A DNA stretch of 64,000 nucleotides from Oscheius onirici. Its lineage: Eukaryota > Nematoda > Chromadorea > Rhabditida > Rhabditidae. Of the stretch, positions 34,320 through 44,600 are shown piece by piece. The position numbers and the translations under genes were made by a program. The stretch covers positions 806,064 to 870,063 of the forward strand of contig OW051468.1 in assembly GCA_932521025.1 (NCBI GenBank), given 5' to 3'. The notes under the pieces were generated by a model, which saw only the letters and a list, made by a program, of their open reading frames with translations, was not told the origin of the DNA and did not search any database. Position 1 is the stretch's first letter; each line of letters opens with the position of its first letter.

Positions 34320-36316
34320 CTGAGACGGAAATTTAGCTCGACTTTTGAAGGAAAAGATAAAGAAGAGCTTATGATGTAAAAATAAGAAGGAAAGGGAGAA
34401 AAAACTTGGAGATTCAAGCTGGGGTCCTTTCTACAACATAGCATGAATATTAGCTCAATTTCTCGTTGTCCTGCCTTTTTCGACTTGATGATGTCGACTT
34501 TAGGCATCTTCACAAATTTTTAGGCTTTCTTGACACACTTATCCAGATTTTAGGCAAATATTAGCAAGAAAATCAGTAGTCAGAAGCTCAGAATGCGTAA
34601 GTGCGCAGGATAATGATAAACAGCCATCATACAGGCAATTTGGACAGCTTGTGAGGTAAATAATGAAACTCGATCAACAAATTTGCATCATGGCTCGAAA
34701 GAACGCTATACTTTGCTGTAATAGCTTATTCTACCCATCGTAGAGAATGGAAATCATTCTAAGAAGGGCTTTGACATCAGAAATGAAGAAAGAGCACGAG
34801 CAAGAGGGAGAAAAGTGAGGCAATTCTTTCTGGCTATCGTCCAAGGTTAAAGGACTGCCCTGCCCATTTCGCCATCGCGCTAAGAGACAGAGAGGGCTTT
34901 GTCTGGCCGGAGAACACTCACTTCTACTCTTTCACATTATTCCTACTTTTCATTCGAATTCAATCAAATTTAACGTTCTTAAATAATTCTATCAGTTTAT
35001 CAGTGACCAGTGGCTTCGAGGAAAAGAATTGTTTCTCGTGAGACTCATTTTAGGTGAAAAATGAAGAAAATCAGTCGAGAATGAGGTGAAAATGGAGTGA
35101 AGAATTGTTGTGAAAATAGTTTGAGAAGAAGAAAGTTTGCCGCATTTTGTTGGGAGTGTTACTGTGCTTCAGTCGCGGGAATCCAAATAGCAGAAAATTG
35201 GTTTTCTTTTCATTTTCTTCCTCACATTTTCTCCTTTTCTCATATTTCTTTCTCTGAAATCTTAATATACGACTCAAAATAGGCAGAAACCGTCTACAAC
35301 CATAAAAAATAGCCAAATTGACGGCAATCACCTCCAAAACTTTCCATCGCTCACAAAAACCTGTTATTCCCACAAAATCCTTTCCTCTCTGCCCTTCGTC
35401 ACTTGTTGCCATCCAGAATAACAGAGTAGGAGGAAAATTTGTTGACTATATTCTATTTATTTGTCCTTTGTAGCGGCAGACGCTCATGTGAGGCACTGAA
35501 ACTTTGTCCCTGCCCCGAAACAATGGCCGAGATAAGAAAACTTTGATCAAAGGTAACAGTTCGTCGTATCGACTGCTTCCTTTTCGATTTTTCCTCATTC
35601 AGCCAGCTGGAATTCATGTGTCCCTGGCTGAACAATGGCTTCCGGGAGAGGTTCAGCGAACAGCTGTTGCCTGGAGCCCATTTCTCTTAGTTTTCCGTGT
35701 CCAGAACAGTCAAATTCAATAATCTTGACTCTTTTTTTACCTGAAGTGTCGTTGGTCGGTCATTTATCTAGCTTTTTCCACCTCAAGCCTTTCTGGACCT
35801 ATTTCGCGTGTCAGTTTGCTCATTTTCATAACTTTCACGCTCAGAACCCCATAGTTTTTGTTTCCTGGTTCCAATTTTTGTCAGATTTGCGCGTTTTGCT
35901 AAGATTTTTGCTTTACATGCTCAGGAATCCAAAATAGCTTATCTCAAGCTCATTTTGACATTCAATTTTACCATTTTTCTAAGCTCCTGTGCCTAGATCA
36001 AACGCATTTTCGTTTCCTGACCTATTCTGTCAAATCAGCCAGCGTTTGTGGCATTCTTTTTTTTTGATTTCGTGTACAGAATGGTCAGAAAGCGAATATC
36101 TTGATTCCTAAACCATTCTCAACGTAAACTTTGCCCCTTTTTTTTTGCATCCAGACAGCCCGGCTGATGTTTGTTCTGGTCTCTTTGCGTCATTCGTTTC
36201 CTTTACCTTTCACTTTATCTCTCGTTCCATTCTCTCAGCTGTTTCCAAGTTACTTTTTTCAGCTCTACTCGATCTCCGTAGGAATATCTCCCTCAACAAG
36301 TTCAGCTGCTATAACG
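34320..36316. other. Intergenic DNA between divergent TIMM23 and PRELID3
   Basis: About 2 kb between two head-to-head genes, so it should contain both promoters. I can point to no clear core element. A weak small open frame (35071-35412, minus) is listed separately. Confidence 0.5.
35071..35412 (-). CDS. Hypothetical small protein with one possible membrane helix
   Basis: This 113-codon frame begins MATSDEGQRGKDF. It has a hydrophobic stretch VIAVNLAIFYG followed by a basic, glutamate-rich tail. Composition past residue 50 is low-complexity, and no family is recognisable. A GT-AG pair could remove part of the frame. It stands alone between TIMM23 and PRELID3, and no acceptor precedes the ATG. 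It may be chance. Confidence 0.22.
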   Translation of the reverse strand: MATSDEGQRGKDFVGITGFCERWKVLEVIAVNLAIFYGCRRFLPILSRILRFQRKKYEKRRKCEEENEKKTNFLLFGFPRLKHSNTPNKMRQTFFFSNYFHNNSSLHFHLILD

Positions 36317-37600
36317 ATGAAAATTTGGACTTCCGAGCACGTTTTTGAGTAAGTTTTATTTTTTTTTAGGCTAAAGGTTCCATTTTCCCCATTTTTAGAG
36401 ATTTTTTAGACACGACTGGGAGACTGTAGTAAACGCCGCCTGGAGGAAATATCCGAATCCGATTAGCAGCGGCGTGACGGGCATGGATGTCATTCGTCAG
36501 TCCCTAGAAGCAGGTAAAACTTTCAAACCTGAATATTTTTCTGTTGTTGACAAGTATCTTCCGCAGCCAAAGCCATAAATTGATCTTGAGTAAAAATCTG
36601 ACGGCAATTCGCGACAGCGGCCGATTTTAACGTAGTTTTGGGAGGATCTGGATATTTTTCAATGGTCAGGACCTTTCAATTTCGTTTTCGAAAATTCTTT
36701 AAAGAATTGATTTGGTGTCCCTATTCGTTGGAAATAGACTATAGCTCAGTGGTAGAGCGCTCTCTTAGCATGGGAGAGGTCTGGGGTTCAATTCCCCATA
36801 TCTCCAGAACTTTTTTGCCTTTAGTTTCATTTTTGCCGTTAATTTTTCCTTTTCCAGGTAAAATACTCTCAGAGCGTATCATCCAGTCACACTTTCACAT
36901 TCCCTCTTGGGCCACGAAACTCACAGGCTTTTCCGGAACGCAATATTCACACGAGTACACAGTCATCGATCCGACGGAACAGTCGATGACGTTAACGACA
37001 AGAAATGTAAGTTTTTTTGCCTTTTTATGGTAATATCATCAAATTGCAGCTAAATGGAGCCTCTTTTCTTCGAGTAGACGAAAAATTGACATATATGCCG
37101 CTGCCGACTGATCCCACAAAGTAGGCTCTGTAACATATGTTTAGCTCAAAAAATCTTCCAGAACAATCCTAAAACAAGAAGCCTGCGTCTCCGTGACGCT
37201 ACCAGCTTTCGGCGACTATTGCGAGAAGACCTTCCTCAGTGTGTATTCTTCTAACGCTGCAAAGGTACGTTTTTCTATTAATTCTGCTTAAAATTTGGAA
37301 GAAATTTCCTAGGAATCGGGGAAATATATCCAGTATGCTATTGGTCCAATCTACGTTGTTTCGCAGTTATTTAGTCTGCTTACTTTTGCTCTAATTTAGC
37401 CAAAAAGATGATTGAATGGGAGTATAGCGTGCCTAACCCCATTTTTATATAATCTTGCTCATTTTCAGGGCCGCGTCGGCGTGGAATGGGTGATCGACCA
37501 TCTAAAGAAGGAATGGCGCGATCTGTCGGACAAGGTCTCCTCCGGCGTCCACGAGATGGAAGAGAAGCTGCGTCACGCCTGGCAAGATCAGACCAGATAG
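36317..37600 (+). CDS. slmo: PRELI-domain lipid-transfer protein (PRELID3/slowmo)
   Basis: Six exons (36317-36348, 36410-36513, 36858-37006, 37050-37120, 37162-37264, 37469-37600) encode 196 residues, the usual size for this family. It starts MKIWTSEHVFEHDWETV, nearly the signature of slowmo/PRELID3 proteins. Also conserved are RKYPNP, the DEKLTYMPLP segment and the C-terminal GRVGVEWVIDHL. PRELI proteins pair with TRIAP1/Mdm35 in the mitochondrial intermembrane space and shuttle phospholipids; the PRELID3 branch is linked to phosphatidylserine transfer. Intron 2 (36514-36857) contains a copied piece of METTL17 plus a broken tRNA-Ala. A TTCAG acceptor lies 11 nt before the ATG. AATAAA lies at 37754. 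The gene converges on METTL17. Confidence 0.93.
36541..36806 (+). pseudogene. Duplicated METTL17 exon-5 fragment and tRNA-Ala, inside PRELID3 intron 2
   Basis: This block aligns in the same orientation with 39010-39244. The words TTGACAAGTATC, CCGCAGCCAAAG, AAATTGATC, GACAGCG, GTAGTTTTGGGA and ATGGTCA correspond in order to the METTL17 exon 5 antisense sequence and its intron. The exon part is too diverged to code. The block ends with a tRNA-Ala copy. It is a direct duplication 2.4 kb from its source; the source is taken to be the functional METTL17 locus. Confidence 0.8.
36735..36806 (+). pseudogene. tRNA-Ala (AGC) copy with broken acceptor stem
   Basis: From the D-arm (GCTCAGTGGTAGAGC) to the 3' end, including the TTAGCATG anticodon loop and T-arm, it nearly equals the intact tRNA-Ala at 39173. 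The 5' strand of the acceptor reads TAGACTA, where the intact gene has GGGGATA, and pairs at only about three of seven positions. The replaced bases resemble the end of the MITE at 31.4 kb. The internal promoter is intact, so it may be transcribed, but maturation is doubtful. Confidence 0.8.
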
Positions 37601-37753
37601 CTCTTTTTTTGTTGTCTTTCCGCCCAGCTTTTACGTCTCCGAGACGGGTTTCCCTCCCTTTTTTAGAGTTTTTCTGCCTCCCCGGTTGTACCTCTCTAGT
37701 TCTCCCATATCTGGTCACACAGCCAAAAATAGATGTTTAACGACAAAAAATTT

Positions 37754-37759
37754 AATAAA
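37754..37759 (+). other. AATAAA poly(A) signal for PRELID3
   Basis: Canonical hexamer 154 nt past the PRELID3 stop and only 19 nt before the METTL17 stop codon. The 3' ends of the two convergent transcripts nearly touch or overlap. Confidence 0.55.
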
Positions 37760-37777
37760 AAAAAATAATAACAAAAA

Positions 37778-40113
37778 CTAGTTAACAGCGGCTCTACCGT
37801 ACTCGTAGAGATCGAACATGCCTTCGGTGGCCTTTGTCTGCATGTCCAGAGGAAAAACTTCGCCATCGCGACGACTCTTCACAGCCTGATAGAGGGTTCC
37901 TGCTCGTCTGGACACCGTCATTCGCTGGATTCCACGGAAAGCTGTACAGACGTCGCATGTCGCGTGGCCGCTCATCTTTCGAATCTGAAAGTTGGCTTTA
38001 TTAGGGAAAAGTGATTTCTCTCGATAGGAATGCCGAAAAAAACTCTACCTTCAAAAGTCGTCCAATCTGCTCTCCCGTCTGTCTCTCTGCCTTTTCCAGT
38101 ATCACGAAGGAGAATTTTCCCGTCTCCGTTCCGTCGCTTCCTCTCCGAGCCTTCTTTCCGTCCGCCCTCAGCGGCTTCCATCTGACATGAAAAGAGCACG
38201 ATTCCTTGCCGCGAAGAGGACATCCCAGATCATGAGGACACGGCGCACGAACTGTCGCTGTTTCTGACAGCGTCGGTAGCTTGAAATCGGCCGGAAGGGC
38301 CTCTTTTAGAAGATCAAAACGCTCCGCTTCGGACAGTTTTCGGTCAAGTATTATGGATTTTAGGCGCGGAGATGCTACATTTCGTTTCTGAACGTTTTTA
38401 TACGATAAATAGCCAAGAAAAAGTACCTCGAGGAGGGATAAAGTGGCATCTTTGTCGACGGTAATGCCGGCTGTGAGAAGATAGTCTCGGACGTCCAATA
38501 GGGCTTCGAAACTGTCTTCTAGGGCCGACTCGACGAGGATTAGATATCTGAAAAAAGGTGGATCTCTTTAGTCTCTTCAGTGACGATAAAACGTTAGAAA
38601 ATAGGCCTACCGGTTAGTCCTGGCCCAAAGGGCTTCCACTGTCTGCATTCTTGTCTCAAATGATCCAAATTCCGAAAGAAACCGGTGTCCAATGACGAGA
38701 TCGTAAGTCGTTTGAAGGGATGGGAGCAGATGTCGCCGAAAGTGGACCTTCTTGTCGAGCAGCTCGCCGGCTTCGTCCTATGGTCAATTTTTAGTCAGTT
38801 TATTCAATTTTTAGTGTAAAAGCAAAAAAAAAATCCTATGGGCTGTTTTAAATTTGGGCTGAAAATACCTAAAACTACAAAATTTGAGCTCTCCGGCCAA
38901 CAATTTTAGCTAAAAAGGAACTCACTCTCATGATATCCATAGACATTCTCGTCATGTGATCACTGGTCTCAACGAGGCAAATTTCTTCGGCCGACGGGTA
39001 TTTTTCTCTCGTTGACCAGTATCCGGCTCCACTTCCGCTGCCAAAGTCCAAAATTGATCGAGGGGCAAAATTCGAGGGAAGTTCTTCGAGACAGCGAGCG
39101 ATTTCAGCATAGTTTTGGGACAGTCTGGAAGTTTTTGGATGGTCAATGAACAAAGTTAAGAACGTTCTCGTTGGGGATATAGCTCAGTGGTAGAGCGCTC
39201 CCTTAGCATGGGAGAGGTCTGGGGTTCAATTCCCTATATCTCCAGAATTTTTTTGTCTTTTTTCTAAAGTCTATTTTCAACACTCAACGGCAGTAGTTCA
39301 TAGTTTAAAGGATTTTTTCGCGGTACCCGTTACGAAAATGACGGGTTCTATTCCCTTTAGTGCACTTTTGATGATTTCTACCAGCTTTCTAGTTTTCTGT
39401 TTTTTTTTGACTGCACAAAACATTGCCACTGAAAATGGACTGTACCTGGCCAGAGCATATGAAGCTGCAGCCTCTTTCGACTCGAATTCCAGCGGCTTCC
39501 AATTGTATCGGGACTTTTTCAGCATTTTGTTGACCTTGTGACGGAGATCCATCTCTTGTGCTTCTTTCTACAATTTCTATGATGTTGAAAATTACACAAA
39601 AATGAGCTTACAACTTTATCATCGCCAAGAATGTCATCAAATTCGGCTCGATCAGTATCCTTCATCAATTTTTTCTTGATCTGCTCGCGGGCCTTTTTGA
39701 CGACGTCCGGCGCAGCTGGAAATCTGTTGAGAATGGGGAAACACGACTGGAAATTTACCTTCGTTGTGTTAGTCGCTCATTCAGCTGGTCTGCCTCGTTT
39801 TGGAGCTGTTTCGGATTCGTTTTGCAGTCAAAAAGAGCTTGGCGTAGTCCTGTTACGGCTTCTTCTGGTAGCTCGTACTCTCGTCTGAACATTTTTGGAT
39901 AAAGTTCAAAAGAAAAAAAGCTTACCTGAATCTCCGGACTCGCTTAGACTCTGTTTTCGACAGCTGAACTATGGATCTGTCGCCAGAACGAACATTTACA
40001 CTCGTCACATGTGCAATTCCGTTTTCTTCCGTTTTATTGAAGTCGGGAAGGGCTGCTGCGGCTGGAGATGAATATAGCCTTGAACAGGAGGCCACGGCAC
40101 GTAATCTGAGCAT
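37778..40113 (-). CDS. METTL17: METTL17/Rsm22, mitochondrial ribosome assembly factor
   Basis: Nine exons in transcript order (39926-40113, 39759-39884, 39612-39723, 39446-39567, 38926-39124, 38611-38777, 38427-38547, 38049-38387, 37778-37984) encode 526 residues; all phases close. The N-terminus, MLRLRAVASCSRLYSS, fits a mitochondrial targeting peptide. The Rossmann methyltransferase-like core carries SILDFGSGSGAGYW (motif I) after the family-typical YALARLSQNYAEI stretch. Cysteines in the patterns CPHDLGC (C-x5-C), then C-x7-C, then CDVC nearer the C-terminus match the positions that bind an Fe-S cluster in this family. METTL17 promotes small mitoribosomal subunit assembly. Intron 4 carries an intact tRNA-Ala on the opposite strand; intron 7 is only 39 nt. 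A CAG acceptor abuts the ATG. It converges on PRELID3 and is head-to-head with survivin. Confidence 0.92.
39173..39244 (+). tRNA. tRNA-Ala (AGC), inside METTL17 intron 4
   Basis: Complete 72-nt tRNA. The acceptor GGGGATA pairs with TATCTCC and includes the G3-U70 wobble pair that marks alanine tRNA. The D-arm, the anticodon loop with AGC and the T-arm (GGGG-TTCAATT-CCC) all fold. The discriminator is A. It is antisense to its host gene and has its own internal promoter. A damaged copy lies at 36735-36806. Confidence 0.95.
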
Positions 40114-40912
40114 CTGAAAGCTATTATTATTTAAAAAATGGATTTTATGTCAGAAAATAAGAGAAGAACTGTTCGTTGAAGATTTTATGAAGAAATACGT
40201 AAAATTACGCTTAGACATAAACTGTACGCAAGGCGGCTGGATGACTGTTCAAACATATATGGATTTAGTCTTTTACAGCCTCTTTTTCTTCAGATCTTCT
40301 TAGGTTTTATTCTCCATTCTTGACTGAAAATAGTCCAAGCGAGTGCTTAATGATAGGAAAACTTTGAACTATAATCTTGGAATAAGAAACTGGAAGAAAA
40401 ACAACATTGGACTTTGTATGGCTCTAGATCTTCATTGTGACATATGTTTTTCTTGTCATCCCATTGCAGAGAGGTAAAACCACTTTCTTCTATTAGCTCT
40501 TTTCACGAGCAAAGTGACGAAAAATGCTCAAGATTTCTCTATGCAAGGTTTGCAACGCCCTTCCAAGGCAAATTTTAGAGGTTCCTCGCCTTCCCGTTTA
40601 CCTCGATCTGTCACAGAGCCTCAGCCCTAGTTCCCCTTCCCTTCTTCCCTTGTCACTCTGTTCCAGTCACACACAGTCAAACTACCAAATTACCAGAAGT
40701 GAAGTTCGCGCACTTGTTTGTCCTGTCAGAACTTGTTAAAAACTAATTTACACACAAAGATCCACAATTAGAGCTTCGGACAGACACACAAACATACCTA
40801 GACTTGGGAACAATTCAAAATGGGTACAGATGTTTTCCACCATTTTACACGGATTTTTACCCGAAGCTTTTTTCTCATCTACAAATCGATAAATCAGCTA
40901 ATTTTCAGAAAA
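40114..40912. other. Intergenic region between divergent METTL17 and survivin
   Basis: About 800 bp separating two head-to-head genes, so it should hold both promoters. No coding sequence is recognised; the plus-strand frames around 40804-40912 run into the acceptor that precedes survivin. Confidence 0.5.
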
Positions 40913-41437
40913 ATGGAGCTAGCAGTATTCGCCAAGAAGTGGTACAAGGGCAAGGACAACGTCTTCGCCGCCAGCCGCGTCACGACCTTCGGCAACTGGC
41001 CCTTCGACAGCGAGGCTCCCTGCAGCGTTATAAAGGTTCGTCATTGCATACATTTCTTCAAGTTATCGCCAAATTTCCAGGTAGCCGAAGCCGGATTCGT
41101 CAACACGACCGCGAAGAAGTCTGCCCCATGCGCCGCTTGCGCCTTCTGCTCCGTGGAGCTCGAATTTGAGGAAGAAGACGACCCGTGGCAGGAGCACGTA
41201 AAGCGCGGACAAAACTGCGAATTCGTGACGCTGAACAAGCTTGACGAGAGCACCTGGACCGTCAGGGATTACATGGAGTTGCTGGGTGCTGCTCATGTCA
41301 ACGTAGAGGCCAGTTTTCTGCATAAATTTTAAGAATAGCATTTTGTTTAGGCCAAGAGATACACAGAAGACTACGAGAACATTCGTCTAGCCGGAGAAGA
41401 AGTTAAAGCCATGTCCATCGCTCTGAAGAAAAAATAA
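40913..41437 (+). CDS. bir-1: Survivin-type single-BIR protein (BIRC5/BIR-1)
   Basis: Three exons (40913-41035, 41081-41302, 41351-41437) encode 143 residues, practically the length of vertebrate survivin (142). The single BIR domain (about 22-92) shows RVTTFGNWPF, VAEAGFVNT, zinc-ligand cysteines in CAFC, DDPWQEH with the ligand His, and NCEF with the last ligand Cys. A charged helix of about 50 residues follows, as in survivin. There is no RING or second BIR. Survivin-type proteins belong to the chromosomal passenger complex with Aurora B, INCENP and borealin, acting at centromeres and in cytokinesis. The acceptor ATTTTCAG lies 4 nt before the ATG. ATM starts about 190 nt downstream on the same strand and I see no AATAAA between them, so the pair could be an operon. 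Confidence 0.93.
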
Positions 41438-41623
41438 TCGCCCGATCTCATCAAATTAACTTCATCCCCTTGTATTTTTGTGTAAAGTAAACTTGGTATT
41501 CTAACAATCTTTACTTTGTGATTAAAAATGGCTTGCCCAGTGCCTTGCTTCAAGCGCGGGAAGCGAGCAGCTTCTATCCTATCGCTTTTGCCATTTTCCT
41601 CTCGAAACGCCTTTTTTTTCGCC

Positions 41624-44600
41624 ATGGTAATGAGCCATTTAGAACCAAAACTGGAAAGACTAACAGAACTCCTTGAAGAGCTGCGGGCTCCAAAGCTTGG
41701 CGTCAAAAAACGGGCGGTAGGATAAAATCGTTCATTTTGAGCCATTTTTTCAGGAAATTCTGAAAGATATTAGGGACGTTTACGAGACGCAAAGTGCTGC
41801 TATTTACTCACAAGGCGAGGAAAATGAAGTCTGCGGGATCGGAGAGATCTTGGAGGCTATGTTTGGAGCGGCGCAGCACGTAAGTCTAGACTTTTACTCA
41901 TTTTTCCTTTTTCGATTTTACCAAGAAAAAGACTAGAAACTAGTCGTTTTGTGCTGGAATTCGTGATAGACAGGGACCGTCGTGGATTTATTACAAACAT
42001 TCCAGGAAACGAAAGAAAACGAGTTGAAAAGGGATAAAAAGTCTGGTGGCCAACGCTTCAACGCCATTCATCTTCTCCAGCTAATTCTTCAAGACGTCTG
42101 TGAGTAAAAATCCTCTACTTTTACACGTTTTACAGCTCTAAAACCTGAAATTTTCGAGGAAAATCAGGATATTTTGAAGAATGTGCTCTCTCTACTTTCT
42201 AACGAGACAGTACGATCCGATGAGCTCTCAATGAGACAATTCTCGGATATTCTTCGCAATATTTTGATCACAGTCGGTGTAAATTCCATCGACGAGGAAG
42301 ATTTACGTGGTAAGTACATATTTTTACGCAACATTTTCGTTATAACACAAAAATATCTCAGATTTATGGTCCTTGTCTTGGAAGATCTTCCGAGAGACTG
42401 CTCTCACAGATTATGTGGCCTGGAACTACCTTCGAAGTCTCACAAAAATTCTAGCAGAAATCTCAAAGACGGTACTCTCCCTGAGATTTGAACAGAACCT
42501 GACTCACGCCATTCAGTGGTTCTTTGATACGGTAGAAAAAAGAGGGAATACCAGGTAATTCAATTCAGTTTCTACTGTAAAAACTACTGTAGCTGGCCTC
42601 TGAGAGTCAATATAGCTGTCCTGGAATTTGCCAATGTACTCATGGACAACGTTGGTCTCCAGTTCAGTGATCAGCTTCTGGACAGGATGTTTACAATGGC
42701 TACAGTTTTTTTGCCTCGTCTTACTGTAGATTCTACTGAGAAAAATGAACAGGTTAGTATTTAGGGACAGGGACAAGGACAATTTCAGGAAGCTGAATGG
42801 ATATTTTTCGACAAGCTGTCAACTCTGGCCTTCCCTGACTGTCACAAGACAAGTTTCGTTGACCAGAGGATCTTTGGACTAGCTTCAATGGCCGCAGATA
42901 CTCTGATCAGGTATATAGAGAGACAGAGAAATAGGAAGACTTTTTTTTCAGTGACCTGTCCCAGAAGACAATTAACCGTCCCGGCTTTGTTCTCCCGGTT
43001 TACAAAGCTCCTCTCTTCGCAAAACTTCTGGTCATAACTCAGTCCCAGTCAGAACATGTCTCCTCTCCCAGTACGTCCAAGAGATCGAAGATTTTGACGG
43101 GTCTAGAGACTCTTCTGGAGGAACTGGATACTGAGAGTGCAGCCAGAACTTCGACACTGCTTCTTTTGGAACAGGTAGTCAAGAGATGGAATCACCGTCT
43201 CTGTCCGGATATGATGGTCAAGATAGCCGATACTGTTCTGAAGCTGGACAAGAAGAGTCTGTAAGTCTAAACTTGCTGGTTCTGTCCCTGTCCCTGTCCC
43301 TGTACTTATCCCTCTCTTCCAGAACAAGTCACATGAACGAGTACTGTCGTCTCTTGACCGAACTGACCAGATCTGGAGCGCTAGGAAGTTCTAGTAAGGT
43401 CAAGACCGAAGCAGTCATGTCAAATCCAATGAAAGTGAGTCTCGTAATCTTTTGGGTTACTGTAACACGTTTTCAGGATCCCAGAGTCACAGTAAAGTCT
43501 CTCTGGAAGCTGGCAGTAACAGCTGCTCACAGTTCGACCACCTCCGAAGCGGCTATGACTCTGATGATGGTTCTATTGAAGAAATTCAAAGAGGTCCTGG
43601 CTCCTGAAGAAGATGACAAGCTTGTGCAGACAATTTCCTCTGTCCTGACTTCCAGTCACGGTCAAAAGATGCTGGAACTGTCGTCTTTGATGCTGACTTC
43701 TTTGGAATTTGATGAGCTCAAAAGTTTCACTGGTGCAGAGAATAGAGAGGCCGGGATTCAGAACTGGACGTGGGTATAGGTCAGAGTCAGTTATATAGTA
43801 GCCTTCAGATTCCGCTGTCAGATTGCTGAAAGACTTGTGATGAAAGTACAGGAGGATTTTTCCAATCAGTTGTATCAACTATGTTGCTACCATCCTCAGT
43901 CTTTTGAGGGTAGGAGGAAAATTTCAGGTAGGGAGACTGAGAGACAGAGACAGCCCCAGAACCAACTCTTATACAGGCTCACTGTAGCTCAATATGACGG
44001 TTACGGTAGTTCCAGTGATGGTTACTGTAACTTGACAGAGCTAAGAAGATATCCAGACCAGTCCCTGACTCTTTCAGATGAGTCAACCGACTCTCGACTC
44101 ACTCTGACTGACTAAAAGTCTGAGAGACAGAGACAGTACCAAAATCCTGCTCATTCCAGAATCCGATACTCTGATGAAATCTCTCCAGACTATTGGTCTT
44201 GTCCCGGAAGAAGAGTCAGAGGAACAGAGACCAGTAGATGAGAAACTGGCGAACTGTCTCATTCATGAGGTGGTCGAGTACGTGGTCAACTTACTACTGG
44301 ATCGTTTTACTCAAGGTTTTAACTGTTCTCATTTTTTTTCGCCAGACTGCGCACTAACTCTTATACAGGGTTACTGTAGCTGACGTATACAGTAGCTCCA
44401 GTAATGGTCAACTTGACTGAGCTACAGTAACCTGCACTTTCTTTGAGAAGATATCCAGACCAGTCCCTGACTCTCTTTCAGATGAGTCTGTCTTTCAGAT
44501 GAGTCAATCGACTCTCGACTCACTCTGACTACAGTAATCTTCTCCTTCTGTAGTCTCCTCCACAATCAGTACAAGGCGACTGGGAGGAAAGAGTTAATGA

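Noticed and set aside
34841-34900. tRNA-like D-arm on the minus strand
   Set aside because: Only a D-arm-like string is present, with no B box or closing stems.
40820-40912. Upstream in-frame extension of survivin
   Set aside because: The ATTTTCAG acceptor directly before the survivin ATG and the family-typical length favour the shorter start.
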